Positions 1 through 8,885 of a DNA stretch of 64,000 bases are shown piece by piece. The notes below the pieces were generated by a model. The model saw only the letters and a program-made list of their open reading frames with translations, was not told the origin of the DNA and did not search any database. The translations under genes were made by a program, and so were the position numbers. Within the stretch, counting starts at the first letter, position 1. Each line of letters opens with the position of its first letter. Source of the DNA: Streptomyces sp. Tue 6430 (lineage in GTDB: Bacteria > Actinomycetota > Actinomycetes > Streptomycetales > Streptomycetaceae); the NCBI GenBank assembly GCA_021568835.1, contig JAKGSH010000010.1, positions 5,580,001 through 5,644,000 on the forward strand, given 5' to 3'.

Positions 1-315
1 CAGGAGTCCGGCCAGGTCCCGGGGCTCGGCGGGCCGCACCGGGTCCGGCAGCCGGTGCCACACCGTCACCGGGTGCCCCTCGACCAGCAGGGGCTTCGCC
101 TCGGCCGCCCGCACCGCCGGGACGCCCGCGTCCGCCAGCCAGGCCGCGACGTCCAGCTCGCGCCGGGCCCGCTCCAGCAGTTCGGCGTCCCGGCCGACCT
201 TCACCACCAGGTCACCGGCGGCGAACACCGCGTTCTCGCCCAGGGCGAGCAGCCGCGCCCCGCCGGCCGGCAGCCCCGCCGCGGCCAGTACGTCCCTCGC
301 GCGTGCCTCGTCCAT
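1..315 (-). CDS. Phosphotransferase (aminoglycoside/choline kinase fold), N-terminal part
   Basis: The first 105 codons of a leftward gene whose 3' end lies outside the window. The start is the ATG at 313-315. The translation begins MDEARARDVLAAAGLP and continues with a glycine/asparagine loop (ALGENAVFAAG), then DLVVKVGRD. This is the N-lobe pattern of the APH kinase-like fold: a phosphate-binding loop followed by the ATP-contacting lysine in a VVKV strand. The catalytic HGD and DW motifs would be further downstream and cannot be checked. Substrate unknown; many actinobacterial members phosphorylate small metabolites rather than antibiotics. Confidence 0.75.
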   Translation of the reverse strand, partial: MDEARARDVLAAAGLPAGGARLLALGENAVFAAGDLVVKVGRDAELLERARRELDVAAWLADAGVPAVRAAEAKPLLVEGHPVTVWHRLPDPVRPAEPRDLAGLL

Positions 316-532
316 CGTCCGCCTCCCTGTCGTGACCGTCTGCTCCCGCCGGGACGGCACCGGGAACCGGCCGTCCGCCGCCCAGTCTCGCATTCGCACA
401 GGTCGGACCGGGTGCGCGGTGCCCCGACGGCGCAGCCCCGCCGCGTGGCCGGGGCCGGGGCCGGGGTGGGGCCCGCCCCACGTGGTGCGCCCGGCACCGG
501 GCCGCCGGCACCGCCCTCGCCGCCCACCTGTG

Positions 533-624
533 CCGCGCGGGTACCGTCCGCGTCCGTACTGTCCGTGCCTGCGCCGTCCTCGCCGCCTGCCTGAGCCCCG
601 CGCGGGTACCGTCCGCGTCCGTAC
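533..624. repeat. 27-bp direct repeat in the 316-853 intergenic region
   Basis: The 538-bp stretch between the phosphotransferase and the glycosyltransferase has no convincing gene. It is strongly biased to CCG/GTCC words. An exact 27-bp repeat lies at 533-559 and 598-624, 65 bp apart, beginning CCGCGCGGGTACC, with degenerate GTCCGCG words between and after. No promoter could be assigned here except the palindrome at 821-834. Confidence 0.7.
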
Positions 625-820
625 CGTCCTCGCCGCCCCGTGTCCCCATCGTCCGCGCCCGCGCCGCCCGTACCGCCCGGCGCGGCCACCCGGGGTGGGG
701 GAGGGGCAAGGAGGTGGCCCCGGCCTTCCGGGGGTACTGCGGCGGCGCGATCGGCCGGAGGGCGACGGGAATCCGGCGCCGGTCCGCCGTCGGTGACGGC
801 GCCGCACGTTATTGCATTGC

Positions 821-834
821 ACGAGACGTCTCGT
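821..834. promoter_or_regulatory. Perfect 14-bp palindrome, probable TetR-type operator, with a leaderless start
   Basis: ACGAGACGTCTCGT is its own reverse complement and lies 20 bp before the glycosyltransferase ATG. It sits between a TTGCAC-like element (817-822) and a weak CATACC element (839-844), where a bound repressor would block RNA polymerase. No Shine-Dalgarno sequence is visible before the ATG and the inferred transcription start is within a few bases of it, so the mRNA may be leaderless. Palindromes of this form are typical TetR-family sites. No intact TetR gene is adjacent. Confidence 0.5.
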
Positions 835-853
835 CTCGCATACCGTCGCTCAC

Positions 854-2050
854 ATGACCGCACCCGCGCACATCGCCATGTTCTCCATCGCCGCCCACGG
901 CCATGTGAACCCCAGCCTGGAGGTGATCCGCGAACTCGTCGCCCGCGGGCACCGGGTCACCTACGCCATCCCGCCCGCCCTCGCCGACAAGGTCGCCGCG
1001 ACCGGCGCCGAGGTGAAGTCCTGGCACTCCACCCTCCCCTCGCCCGACGCGGACCCGTCGGCCTGGGGCTCCACCCTCCTCGACCAGGTGGAGCCCTTCC
1101 TCGCCGACGCCGTCCAGGCGCTGCCCCAGCTGACCGAGGCGTACGAGGGCGACGAGCCCGACCTCGTCCTGCACGACATCGCCTCCTACCCGGCCCGCGT
1201 CCTCGCCCACCGCTGGGGCGTGCCCGCGATCTCCCTCTCACCGGCCCTCGTCGCCTGGGAGGGCTATGAACAGGAGGTCGCCGAACCGATGTGGGCCGAG
1301 CCGAAGAGGACCGCGCGCGGCCGGGCCTACTACGCCCGCTTCCACGCCTGGCTGGAGGAGAACGGCATCACCGCCCACCCCGACGACTTCGCCGGCCGGC
1401 CCGCCCGCTCCCTGGTGCTCATCCCGAAGGCGCTCCAGCCGAACGCCGACCGGGTCGACGAGAGCGTGTACACCTTCGTCGGCGCCTGCCAGGGCGACCG
1501 CACCGCGGAGGGCGACTGGACCCGGCCGGCCGACGCCGAGAAGGTCGTGCTCGTCTCCCTGGGCTCCGCCTTCACCAAGCGGCCCGACTTCTACCGCGCC
1601 TGCGTCCAGGCCTTCGCCGGACTGCCCGGCTGGCACCTCGTGCTCCAGATCGGCAGGCACGTCGACCCCGCCGAGCTGGGCGACGTCCCCGCGAACGTCG
1701 AAGTGCGTTCCTGGGTTCCGCAGTTGGCCGTGCTGCGGCAGGCCGACCTGTTCGTCACCCACGCCGGTGCCGGCGGCAGCCAGGAGGGGATGGCGACGGC
1801 GACGCCGATGATCGCCGTACCGCAGGCCGCCGACCAGTTCGGCAACGCGGACGTGCTCCAGTCGCTCGGGGTCGCCCGCCACCTCCCCGCCGAGGAGGCC
1901 ACCGCCGAGACACTGCGCGCCGCCGCGCCGGCCCTGGTCGACGACCCCGAGGTGGCCCGGCGCCTGAGGGCGATCCGGGCCGGCATGGCCGAGGAGGGCG
2001 GCACCCGCCGGGCGGCCGACCTCATCGAGGCCGAACTGCCGGCCCGGTAG
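854..2050 (+). CDS. MGT-type (OleD/OleI-like) macrolide glycosyltransferase
   Basis: 398-residue GT-B fold glycosyltransferase of the macrolide-inactivating family, which moves glucose from UDP-glucose to a hydroxyl group of a macrolide or other lipophilic acceptor in the cytoplasm. The N-terminal acceptor domain starts MTAPAHIAMFSIAAHGHVNP, with the conserved histidine near residue 15. The C-terminal donor domain carries HAGAGGSQEG near 303 and the DQFGN motif near 327, the nucleotide-sugar signature. Length matches OleD-like enzymes (about 400). An upstream in-frame ATG at 812 is less likely because it would put the operator inside the gene. Probably involved in self-protection or xenobiotic glucosylation; the acceptor is unknown. 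Confidence 0.9.
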   Translation: MTAPAHIAMFSIAAHGHVNPSLEVIRELVARGHRVTYAIPPALADKVAATGAEVKSWHSTLPSPDADPSAWGSTLLDQVEPFLADAVQALPQLTEAYEGDEPDLVLHDIASYPARVLAHRWGVPAISLSPALVAWEGYEQEVAEPMWAEPKRTARGRAYYARFHAWLEENGITAHPDDFAGRPARSLVLIPKALQPNADRVDESVYTFVGACQGDRTAEGDWTRPADAEKVVLVSLGSAFTKRPDFYRACVQAFAGLPGWHLVLQIGRHVDPAELGDVPANVEVRSWVPQLAVLRQADLFVTHAGAGGSQEGMATATPMIAVPQAADQFGNADVLQSLGVARHLPAEEATAETLRAAAPALVDDPEVARRLRAIRAGMAEEGGTRRAADLIEAELPAR

Positions 2051-2113
2051 CCGCCCCCGGCCCCCGCTCCTGGCCCGGCCCCCGCTCCTGGCCCGGCCCC
2101 GCTCCTGGTCAGG

Positions 2114-2292
2114 CCCCCGCTCCTGCCCCGTCGGTACCTCTGCCCCGACCTCCGCTCCTGCCCCGGTCGGCACCCCTGCCCCGACCTCCGCTCCTGCCCC
2201 GGTCGGCACCCCTGCCCCGACCTCCGCTCCTGCCCCGGTCGGCACCCCTGCCCCGGCCCCCGCTCTCATCCCGGTCGGCACCCCCGTCCCGG
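2114..2292. repeat. 36-bp tandem repeat array 3' of the glycosyltransferase gene
   Basis: Three nearly perfect 36-bp units (2151-2186, 2187-2222, 2223-2258) begin TCCGCTCCTGCCCCGGTCGG and are flanked by one degenerate unit on each side. A shorter irregular array of GCTCCTGGCCCGGCC words fills 2056-2110. The array lies immediately after the stop codon and encodes nothing recognisable. Confidence 0.85.
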
Positions 2293-2303
2293 TGGACAGG
2301 GGT

Positions 2304-2340
2304 GAGGGCCCGTCGACTCCCCGGTGGTCGACGGGCCCTC
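2304..2340. terminator. Intrinsic terminator-like hairpin between convergent genes
   Basis: Perfect 14-bp inverted repeat (GAGGGCCCGTCGAC and its complement) around a 9-base loop. It lies between the rightward glycosyltransferase and the leftward MMPL gene, so it could end both transcripts. There is no clear T tract, as is usual in Streptomyces. Confidence 0.75.
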
Positions 2341-2410
2341 GGTCCGGGAGGGCTCCGGAGCCCTGGTTCCGGGGATCCAGGGCTCCGGGCGTCCGGAGGC
2401 GTGCGGGACG

Positions 2411-2440
2411 GCGGGTCAGCGGGTCAGCGGGTCAGCGGGT
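2411..2440. repeat. 9-bp tandem repeat abutting the MMPL stop codon
   Basis: Three to four copies of GCGGGTCAG run directly into the stop codon of the leftward MMPL gene at 2440-2442. Confidence 0.7.
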
Positions 2441-4700
2441 CACACCCGCACCGGCTCGCCCTCGTCGTCCCTCGTCGTCGGCCCGGCGCCTCCGACCGCT
2501 TCGGCCGACTCGTCGTGGGTCAGGTCGGGCAGCCGGTGCAGCCACGTCGGCAGGTACCAGTTGCGCTCGCCGAGCAGAGCCATCACCGCCGGGAGCAGCA
2601 CGCCCCGGATGATCGTCGCGTCGATCAGGACCGCGGCGGCCAGGCCGACACCCATCTGCTTCATGGACTGCATGGACAGCGTGCCGAAGATCGCGAAGAC
2701 GGCGACCATGATGACGGCGGCGCTGGTCACGACCCCGGCCGTGGTGACGACACCGTGGGTGATGGCGTCCCGCGTGGTCCGGCCGCGCAGCCGTGCCTCG
2801 CGGATCCGGGAGACCACGAACACGTGGTAATCCATCGACAGGCCGAACAGGATCACGAAGAGGAACAGCGGCAGCCAGGTGACGATGGCGCCGACGCCCT
2901 CCGCGCCCACCAGGGACGCGCCCCAGCCGTGCTGGAAGACGCCCACGAGGATGCCGTAGGCGGCGCCCACGGACAGCAGGTTGAGCACGATCGAGGTGAT
3001 CGCGATCGTCAGCGAGCGGAACGAGAGCAGCATCAGCGCGAAGGCGAAGACGACGACGAACGCGAACACCGGGACGACGGCTCCGGCCAGTTGGTCGTTG
3101 AAGTCCTTGGAGCCGGCCACCTGCCCGGTGATCGGCGCATCGAGGCCGGCCACCTTCCCGAGCGTCGCGGGCCGTACCTCGTCGCGCAGCTTGTCCAGGC
3201 TCACGCCCGCCTTGTCCAGGTCGGAACCGCCGACCAGCGGGACGTACACGAAGGCGATGTTCTGCGCGTCGTGCAGCTTGATCTCGACGGGGCCGCGGGA
3301 GGCGCCCGAACTGATCGCCCGCTCGCGGAAGTCGGAGAGGGCCGACCTCACCTCGGGGCGTTGATGTCCTTCGCGTGGACGACCACCTCGGCCGGGTCGG
3401 AGCCGCCGGGGAAGGCCTCGTTGACCCGGTTGTAGGTCTGCACGATGGGCAGCGAGTCGCCGAACTCCTGGTCCAGGGTGAGGTTCTGGGTCTTCATGCC
3501 GAGCGCGGGGGCCGCGACGGCCAGCAGCGCGCCGGCCGCGACGACCACGGAGACCAGGGGCCGGGCGAGGACGCGCTTGAGGACGGCCGACCAGAACCGG
3601 CTCTCGCCCCCGCCCTTGCGGTCGCGGGCACGGCGGCGCAGGAAGGGGATGCGGCCCTTCTCGACCCGCTCGCCCAGCAGCGACAGGAGCGCGGGCAGCA
3701 CGGTCACGGAGCCGACCATGGCCACGGCCACCACCATCAGCGAGGCCAGGCCCATCGCCTCGAACTCGGCGAGCCCGGTGAACAGCATGCCCGCCATCGC
3801 CACGCACACGGTGACGCCGGAGACGATGATCGCCCGGCCACTGGTCGCGGCGGCGATCCGCAGCGCGGTCTGCCCGTCCCGGCCGGCCTCGCGCTCCTCG
3901 CGCTCGCGGCGCAGGTAGAACAGGCAGTAGTCGACGCCGACGGCCAGACCGACCAGCAGCATCACGGAGTTGGCGGTGTCGCTCATCGGCATGACGTGGC
4001 TGACGACGCCCATCAGGCCCATCGTCGCCATGATCGCGGTGACCGCGAGCAGCACCGGGAGCAGGGCGGCCACCAGGGCGCCGAACGCGATGAGCAGGAT
4101 GCCGAGGGCCACCGGCACCGCGGAGTACTCGGCCTTCTGGAAGTCGTCGCCGAACGCGTCGTCGAACGTCTTCATCATGCTGGCGCCGCCGATCTCCTCG
4201 ATCCGCAGTGCCCCGTGGTCCTCCTGCACGCCCTCGACGGCCTTCAGGACCGGCTCGATCCGCTCGCCGGCGGTGTCGGAGTCGCCGCGCACGTCGAACT
4301 GCACCAGCGCGCTGCGGCCGTCCTTCGAGATCGTCCGCGAGTCGTACGGCGAGGTGACCTCGGTGACCTCGCCGGTGCCCTCGACGGCCGTGACGACCGC
4401 CTCGACGGCCTCGCGGAACGCGGCGTCCGTCGCCTTCAGCTTCGCGTCCTCGGACTGGACGAGGACCGTCTCGCTCGCGGGCTCCTCGATCCCGGCGTCC
4501 TCGATGATCCTGGCGGCGGTGTGCGTCTCGCCCTTGAGCTGGTCGCTGTCCTTGACGTCGACCCGGCCGGCCGCCGACCCCAGCGCCATGGCCAGGAACA
4601 CGAACAGCACCCAGATCCCGACGGCCGTCCAGCGATGCCGGGCACTCCAGCCGCCGGCCCGCGCGGCGATGCCCCGCACCCGTGAATCTCCGTTCCCCAT
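2440..4700 (-). pseudogene. MMPL-family (RND) transporter, one apparent frameshift
   Basis: Inner-membrane exporter of the MmpL family, thought to use the proton gradient to move lipids or drugs. The first half starts MGNGDSRVRGIAAR at the ATG at 4698-4700 (GAGGGG upstream) and has one N-terminal helix, an exterior domain, a block of helices (GLMGVVSHVMPMSD, VGVDYCLFYLRRERE) and a second exterior domain. It then stops after VVVHAKDINAPR. The next frame continues at once with EVRSALSDFRERAI and the second helix block (GLSMDYHVFVVSRIREAR). One missing C in the CCCC run near 3353 explains the break. The repaired protein has 753 residues, normal for the family. The breakpoint is near residue 449. 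More likely a sequence error than a dead gene. Confidence 0.85.
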
Positions 4701-5108
4701 GACGGGCTTTCCCCTCGAGGTGCGGTGGCAGCCCCCTGCCGCCACCTCTCCCTTCGAAGGTAGGGGGCGCGTAAAGCCATCTCGTCGTGCTGGTCGACGA
4801 GGTGCGGGCCGCCCGCCTCCTCCCCTCGGACCCCGCCGTCTCACCGCTGGGGAGGACGGCGACCCCCTACATCTATCGCCGGGCCTCGGGGACGACGATC
4901 AGGGTCGTGCCCCGCTGTCCGGTCCGCCGGGCCGATCCCCCTATGGGGTTGCGCAACCTTGTTGAACAAGTCACAGGTACGCGAAGCGGTTGATCCGGCC
5001 CCCGTCGATCGACGAAAGTTTCGACCGGCCCGTTCCGCCGGACCGGACCGGGCCCCGCGGCCGTCGCGCCCACCCCCACGGGGCACGACGGCCGCCTACT
5101 CTGTCCGG
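4701..5108. other. Intergenic region between divergent MMPL and DUF1697 genes
   Basis: About 400 bp with no supported gene. It should hold the promoters of both neighbours. The MMPL ribosome site lies just beside 4700. A TTGTTGAACAAG stretch near 4960-4971 is notably AT-rich for this genome, but no promoter was assigned with confidence. Confidence 0.5.
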
Positions 5109-5657
5109 ATGACGACGACGTACGCCGCCCTGTTGCGCGGCATCAACGTGGGCGGCAACAGGAAGCTCCCGATGGCGGACCTGCGGACGTTGATGGAGGG
5201 CCTCGGCCACGTCGGTGTCCGTACGTACCTGCAGAGCGGCCAGGCCGTCTTCTCCGCCGGGCACGGCGACGAGGACGCCCTCGCACGGGAGCTGTCGCGG
5301 GCCGTCGAGAAGGAGTTCGGCTTCGCCGTCGACGTGATCGTGCGCGACCACGCGTACCTGAGGGCGATCGCCGACGGCTGTCCCTTCCCGGCCGCCGACC
5401 TGGAGGCCAAACAGCTCCACGTCACGTACTTCTCCGCCGCCGTCGACGCCGACCGCTTCGCGGGGATCGACACGGCCGCGTTCCTTCCGGAGGAGTTCCG
5501 CCTCGGCGACCGCGCCCTGTACCTGTACGCCCCCGAGGGCCTCGGCCGCTCCCGGCTCGCCGAGGAGCTCTCCCGGCCCCGCACGACCAAGGGGCTGATC
5601 GCGACCACCCGCAACTGGAACACCGTGGTCAAGCTGGTCGAGATGATCCGGCCCTGA
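5109..5657 (+). CDS. DUF1697 domain protein
   Basis: 182-residue protein starting MTTTYAALLRGINVGG, the hallmark opening of DUF1697, with RTYLQSGQAVFSA and the C-terminal TKGLIATTRNWNTVVKL segment also typical. The ATG at 5109 is chosen because the family begins there; the open frame extends upstream without homologous residues. It is soluble and monocistronic. The family's biochemical role is unknown. Confidence 0.9.
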   Translation: MTTTYAALLRGINVGGNRKLPMADLRTLMEGLGHVGVRTYLQSGQAVFSAGHGDEDALARELSRAVEKEFGFAVDVIVRDHAYLRAIADGCPFPAADLEAKQLHVTYFSAAVDADRFAGIDTAAFLPEEFRLGDRALYLYAPEGLGRSRLAEELSRPRTTKGLIATTRNWNTVVKLVEMIRP

Positions 5658-5753
5658 GCCCGGTCACCCCGCGGCAGGGCGCCCGGGTGGACCACTGAAG
5701 ACGCTCCCGATTGGGCCACGGCAAAGGCCCACCGGCGGACTACCGTCGCCGGC

Positions 5754-6378
5754 ATGACCCACACGCCCGCCCCTGCCCGCCCCCGCGTCGACCTCTGGTT
5801 CGACCCCGCCTGCCCGTTCGCCTGGATCACCTCCCGCTGGCTGCTGGAGGTCGAACGGCAGCGCCCGCTCGACCTCCGGTTCCGGGTCATGAGCCTGTAC
5901 CTGCACAACGAGGGCAACGAACTGCCGGACTGGTACCGCGCGCTGGTCGACAGCTCGATCGGCCCGGTCCGGGTCGCCGTCGCGGCGGCCCGGCAGCACG
6001 GCGACGCGATCCTGCGGGACCTCTACACCGCGCTCGGCACCCGCATCCACGTGCACGGGGTCAAGGACTTCGACGCCGTGATCGCCGACGCCCTCGCCGA
6101 ACTGGGCCTGCCCGCCGGCCTGTCCGGGGCCGCCCACGACCCCTCGTACGACGACGCCGTCCGCCGCACCCACGCGGCGGGGCCGAGCCGGACTCCGGCG
6201 CCTACGTCGGCACACCGACGATCCACGTGGACGGGACGGTGTGGTTCGGGCCCGTGCTGCGGGCCGTCCCGCGGGGGAGCGGGCCGTGGAACTCTTCGAC
6301 GCCTTCGGCGTGCTGGCGGCCGAACCCGACTTCTTCGAGCTGAAGCGGACCCGGACGGGCGGCCTGTCCTTCGCGTGA
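5754..6378 (+). pseudogene. DsbA-like protein of the mycothiol-dependent nitroreductase (Rv2466c) family, two frameshifts
   Basis: Thioredoxin-fold protein beginning MTHTPAPARPRVDLWFDPAC. The N-terminal active-site region DPACPFAWITSRW matches the Rv2466c family, but the CxxC site reads CPFA, so the resolving cysteine is missing. Translation runs in frame to HAAG, shifts to EPDSGAYVGTPTIHVDG (the conserved cis-proline strand), then shifts again to VELFDAFGVLAAEPDFFELKR and a stop at 6376-6378. Losses of a G near 6180 and of one base near 6273 account for both breaks and give a 208-residue protein, the family size. Redox role inferred from the fold only. Confidence 0.8.
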
Positions 6379-6420
6379 CCGTCCCGACCGCCCTGACCGT
6401 TCCCGCCCGCGGGCGGGCCC

Positions 6421-7160
6421 TCAGGCCCCGACCGCCGCCGGCACCGGCACGCGGGCCGCGTCGTACCGCTCCAGCAGGACGCGGGCCACCTCGGGGGCCG
6501 GGCCCAGCACGTCGGCCAGGACGTCCGCCCGCGCCGCGCCCCGGGCGATGCGGTCGGGGAGGAAGCCGGGGCCAGGACGTACGGGGCGACCGCCACCGTG
6601 GCGCAGCCCAGCTCGCGCAGTTCGCGCACCGCGTCCTCGGTGCGCGGCAGGGACGCGGAGGCGAACGCGGGTCGCACGGCGCACCAACCGGTGTGCCACC
6701 ACTCCCGCGCGATGTCGGCGATCACCGCGATCGCCTCCGGGTCCGTGGACCCCGCCGAGGCCAGCACGACCCCGGTCGAGGACTTGTCGGCGGGCGTCAG
6801 CCCCGCCTCGTACAGGCGCCGTTCCAGCGCGGAGAGCAGCAGCGGGGAGGGGCCGAGCACCTCCGCCGGGTGGATCCGCAGCCGGCGCGGCGCGTCCCGC
6901 AGGACGGCCGGGATGTCCGCCTTGGCGTGGAACGCGCGCGTCAGCAGCAGCGGGAGCGCCACCACGTCGCGCACGCCCTCCGCCGCCAGCGACTCCAGCA
7001 CCCCCTGCACGGAGGGGACGTTGAAGTCCAGGAAGCCGGTCTCCACCCGCAGCCCGGGCCGCAGCGACCGCACCCGCCGCACGAGGGCGTGGACGGTCGC
7101 CGCGTGCCGCGCGTCGCGGCTGCCGTGGGCGATGACGAGGAGGACCGGTTCTCGGCGCAC
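6421..7160 (-). pseudogene. Sirohydrochlorin chelatase/CbiX-like protein, one frameshift
   Basis: CbiX/SirB-type chelatase, expected to insert Fe2+ into sirohydrochlorin to make siroheme for the sulfite reductase encoded upstream. The GTG start at 7158-7160 overlaps the end of the ABC permease region. It opens VRREPVLLVIAHGSRDARHA, with the catalytic histidine in the first AHGSRD motif, then LLLTRAFHAKADIP with the second metal-binding histidine. The frame breaks at VAPYVLAP; the next frame continues GFLPDRIARGAARADVLADV. A missing C near 6567 explains this. The repaired protein has 246 residues. Last gene of the leftward sulfur block. Confidence 0.8.
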
Positions 7161-7165
7161 GAGGG

Positions 7166-8074
7166 TCAGCCCTTCACCAGCAGTCCGCGCCCGCGCAGCA
7201 CCCGCCGCTCCAGCGGACTGAAGATCAGCAGGTCGATGGCGATGCCGACGAACAGGATCAGCACGATCGCCTCGAACACCATCGCCATGGAGCTGGCGTT
7301 GCGGCCGTTCTCCAGCAGCGCGCCCAGGCCGATGCCCAGGTCGGGGGAGGAGGCGATGATCTCCGCCGCCATCAGCGACCGCCAGGAGAAGGCCCAGCCC
7401 TGCTTCAGCCCGCTCAGGTAGCCGGGCAGCGAGGCCGGCAGCACGATGTGCCAGGCGCCCCTGAGGCCGGTCGCGCCCATGGTGCGGCCCGCCCGCAGGA
7501 ACAGCGGCGGCACCTGGTCGATGCCGGAGACCAGGCCGTTGGCGATGGAGGGGACGGCGCCGAGCAGGATCACCGCGTACATCATGGAGTTGTTCAGGCC
7601 CAGCCAGATCACCGCGGGCGGCACCCACGCCACTGACGGCAGCGACTGCAGACCGGACAGGACCGGGCCGATCGCGGCGCGCACGAACCTCACCCGCGCC
7701 ACCAGCAGACCCAGCGGGGTGCCGATGGCGAGCGCCAGCAGGAAGCCCAGCAGACCGCGCGAGACGCTGGTCCAGATGTAGCCGAGGAGCTTGCCCTCCA
7801 GCCACGCGTCCTGGAACTCGGCGCCCACGTCGGACGGGGACGGCAGCTTCGCCGGGTCGTCGACGATCCTGAAGGTGATCAGCGCCTGCCAGACCACCAG
7901 GACCACCGCGATCGCGACGATCGGCGGCAGGATCTTGTTGACGAAGGTCTGCCGGAAGGACGTACCGGCGGTCGCCGGGGTCTCGAGGGCATCGAGGCCC
8001 GCCTCCACTCCCGCGATGCCGTTGTCGCGGACCGGGGCCTTCGCCGTCGGGTCGCTGGTCTCAGTGCTGGCCAT
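7166..8074 (-). CDS. ABC transporter permease, SsuC/TauC type (sulfonate-like)
   Basis: 302-residue inner-membrane permease with about six helices and the cytoplasmic EAA-like loop (GLKQGWAFSWRSLMAAE) that docks on the ATPase. Subtype matches the nitrate/sulfonate/taurine group. The ATG at 8072-8074 (MASTETSDPTAK) overlaps the end of the ATPase gene by 14 bp, implying translational coupling; an earlier in-frame ATG at 8092 is less likely. Its place beside the cysteine genes suggests an organic sulfur source such as alkanesulfonates, but the substrate cannot be read from sequence. Confidence 0.88.
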   Translation of the reverse strand: MASTETSDPTAKAPVRDNGIAGVEAGLDALETPATAGTSFRQTFVNKILPPIVAIAVVLVVWQALITFRIVDDPAKLPSPSDVGAEFQDAWLEGKLLGYIWTSVSRGLLGFLLALAIGTPLGLLVARVRFVRAAIGPVLSGLQSLPSVAWVPPAVIWLGLNNSMMYAVILLGAVPSIANGLVSGIDQVPPLFLRAGRTMGATGLRGAWHIVLPASLPGYLSGLKQGWAFSWRSLMAAEIIASSPDLGIGLGALLENGRNASSMAMVFEAIVLILFVGIAIDLLIFSPLERRVLRGRGLLVKG

Positions 8075-8849
8075 GACGGCGGATCTCCCCACGCAGGACT
8101 TCGGTGATCTCCAGGGACAGCTCGGCGACGGGAGCGTCCTCGATGCGGCGCGGCTGCGGAATGCCGACCGTCCACTCGCGCGCCACCCGGCCCGGCCGGG
8201 AGGACAGCAGCACGACGCGCTGCGCGAGCCGTACCGCCTCGCGCACGTTGTGCGTGACGAACAGCACCGAAAGGCCCGTCTCCGCCCAGATCCGGGTGAG
8301 TTCGTCGTGCAGCACGTCCCGCGTGATCGCGTCGAGCGCCGCGAACGGCTCGTCCATCAGCAGCAGCCGCGCGTCCTGGGCGAGTGCCCGCGCCAGCGCC
8401 ACCCGCTGGCGCATACCGCCGGACAGCTCGTGCACCCGCTTGCCGTACGAGCCCTTCAGCCGGACCAGTTCGAGCAGTTCCTCGGCGCGGTCGCGCCGGT
8501 CGTTCTTGGGAACTCCCCCCAGTTTCAGGGCGAGTTCGATGTTCTTGCCCGCGGTGAGCCACGGGAACAGGGCGTGCTCCTGGAACATCAGGGCCGGCCG
8601 CCCGTCGGTGCTGATCTCGCCGGCGCTCGGGGCGTCGAGCCCCGCCACCAGGTTCAGCAGCGTCGACTTGCCGCAGCCCGAGGCCCCCAGGAGGGTGACG
8701 AACTCGCCCGGCGCGACATCGAGACTGATGTCGTCCAGGACGAGCTGCGGCCCGGCGGGCCCGGCGAAGGACTTCGAGACGTGCTCGATGCGGGCGGCGT
8801 GGTCCACCGACTGGGTGCCGTCGGCGGCCTTGGCGAGGGTGGTTGCCAT
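8061..8849 (-). CDS. ABC transporter ATP-binding protein, SsuB/TauB type
   Basis: 262-residue ATPase driving the importer. Walker A GASGCGKST is at residues 55-63, the signature LSGGMRQRVALARAL near 145, and Walker B LLLMDEPFAALD near 165, followed by the switch histidine (FVTHNV). Start ATG at 8847-8849 is set by AGGAGG about eight bases upstream. The GTG three codons earlier would overlap that ribosome site. Confidence 0.92.
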   Translation of the reverse strand: MATTLAKAADGTQSVDHAARIEHVSKSFAGPAGPQLVLDDISLDVAPGEFVTLLGASGCGKSTLLNLVAGLDAPSAGEISTDGRPALMFQEHALFPWLTAGKNIELALKLGGVPKNDRRDRAEELLELVRLKGSYGKRVHELSGGMRQRVALARALAQDARLLLMDEPFAALDAITRDVLHDELTRIWAETGLSVLFVTHNVREAVRLAQRVVLLSSRPGRVAREWTVGIPQPRRIEDAPVAELSLEITEVLRGEIRRHGQH

Positions 8850-8885
8850 GGTCGTCACCTCCTGGGAACTCTCGTGGTTGCGTGG

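Noticed and set aside
812..853. Upstream ATG (812) as the glycosyltransferase start
   Set aside because: It would place the palindromic operator within the coding sequence, has no ribosome site, and adds residues with no homology.
2114..2292. 36-bp repeats considered as a CRISPR array
   Set aside because: Units are contiguous with no unique spacers, there are no cas genes, and the sequence is low complexity.
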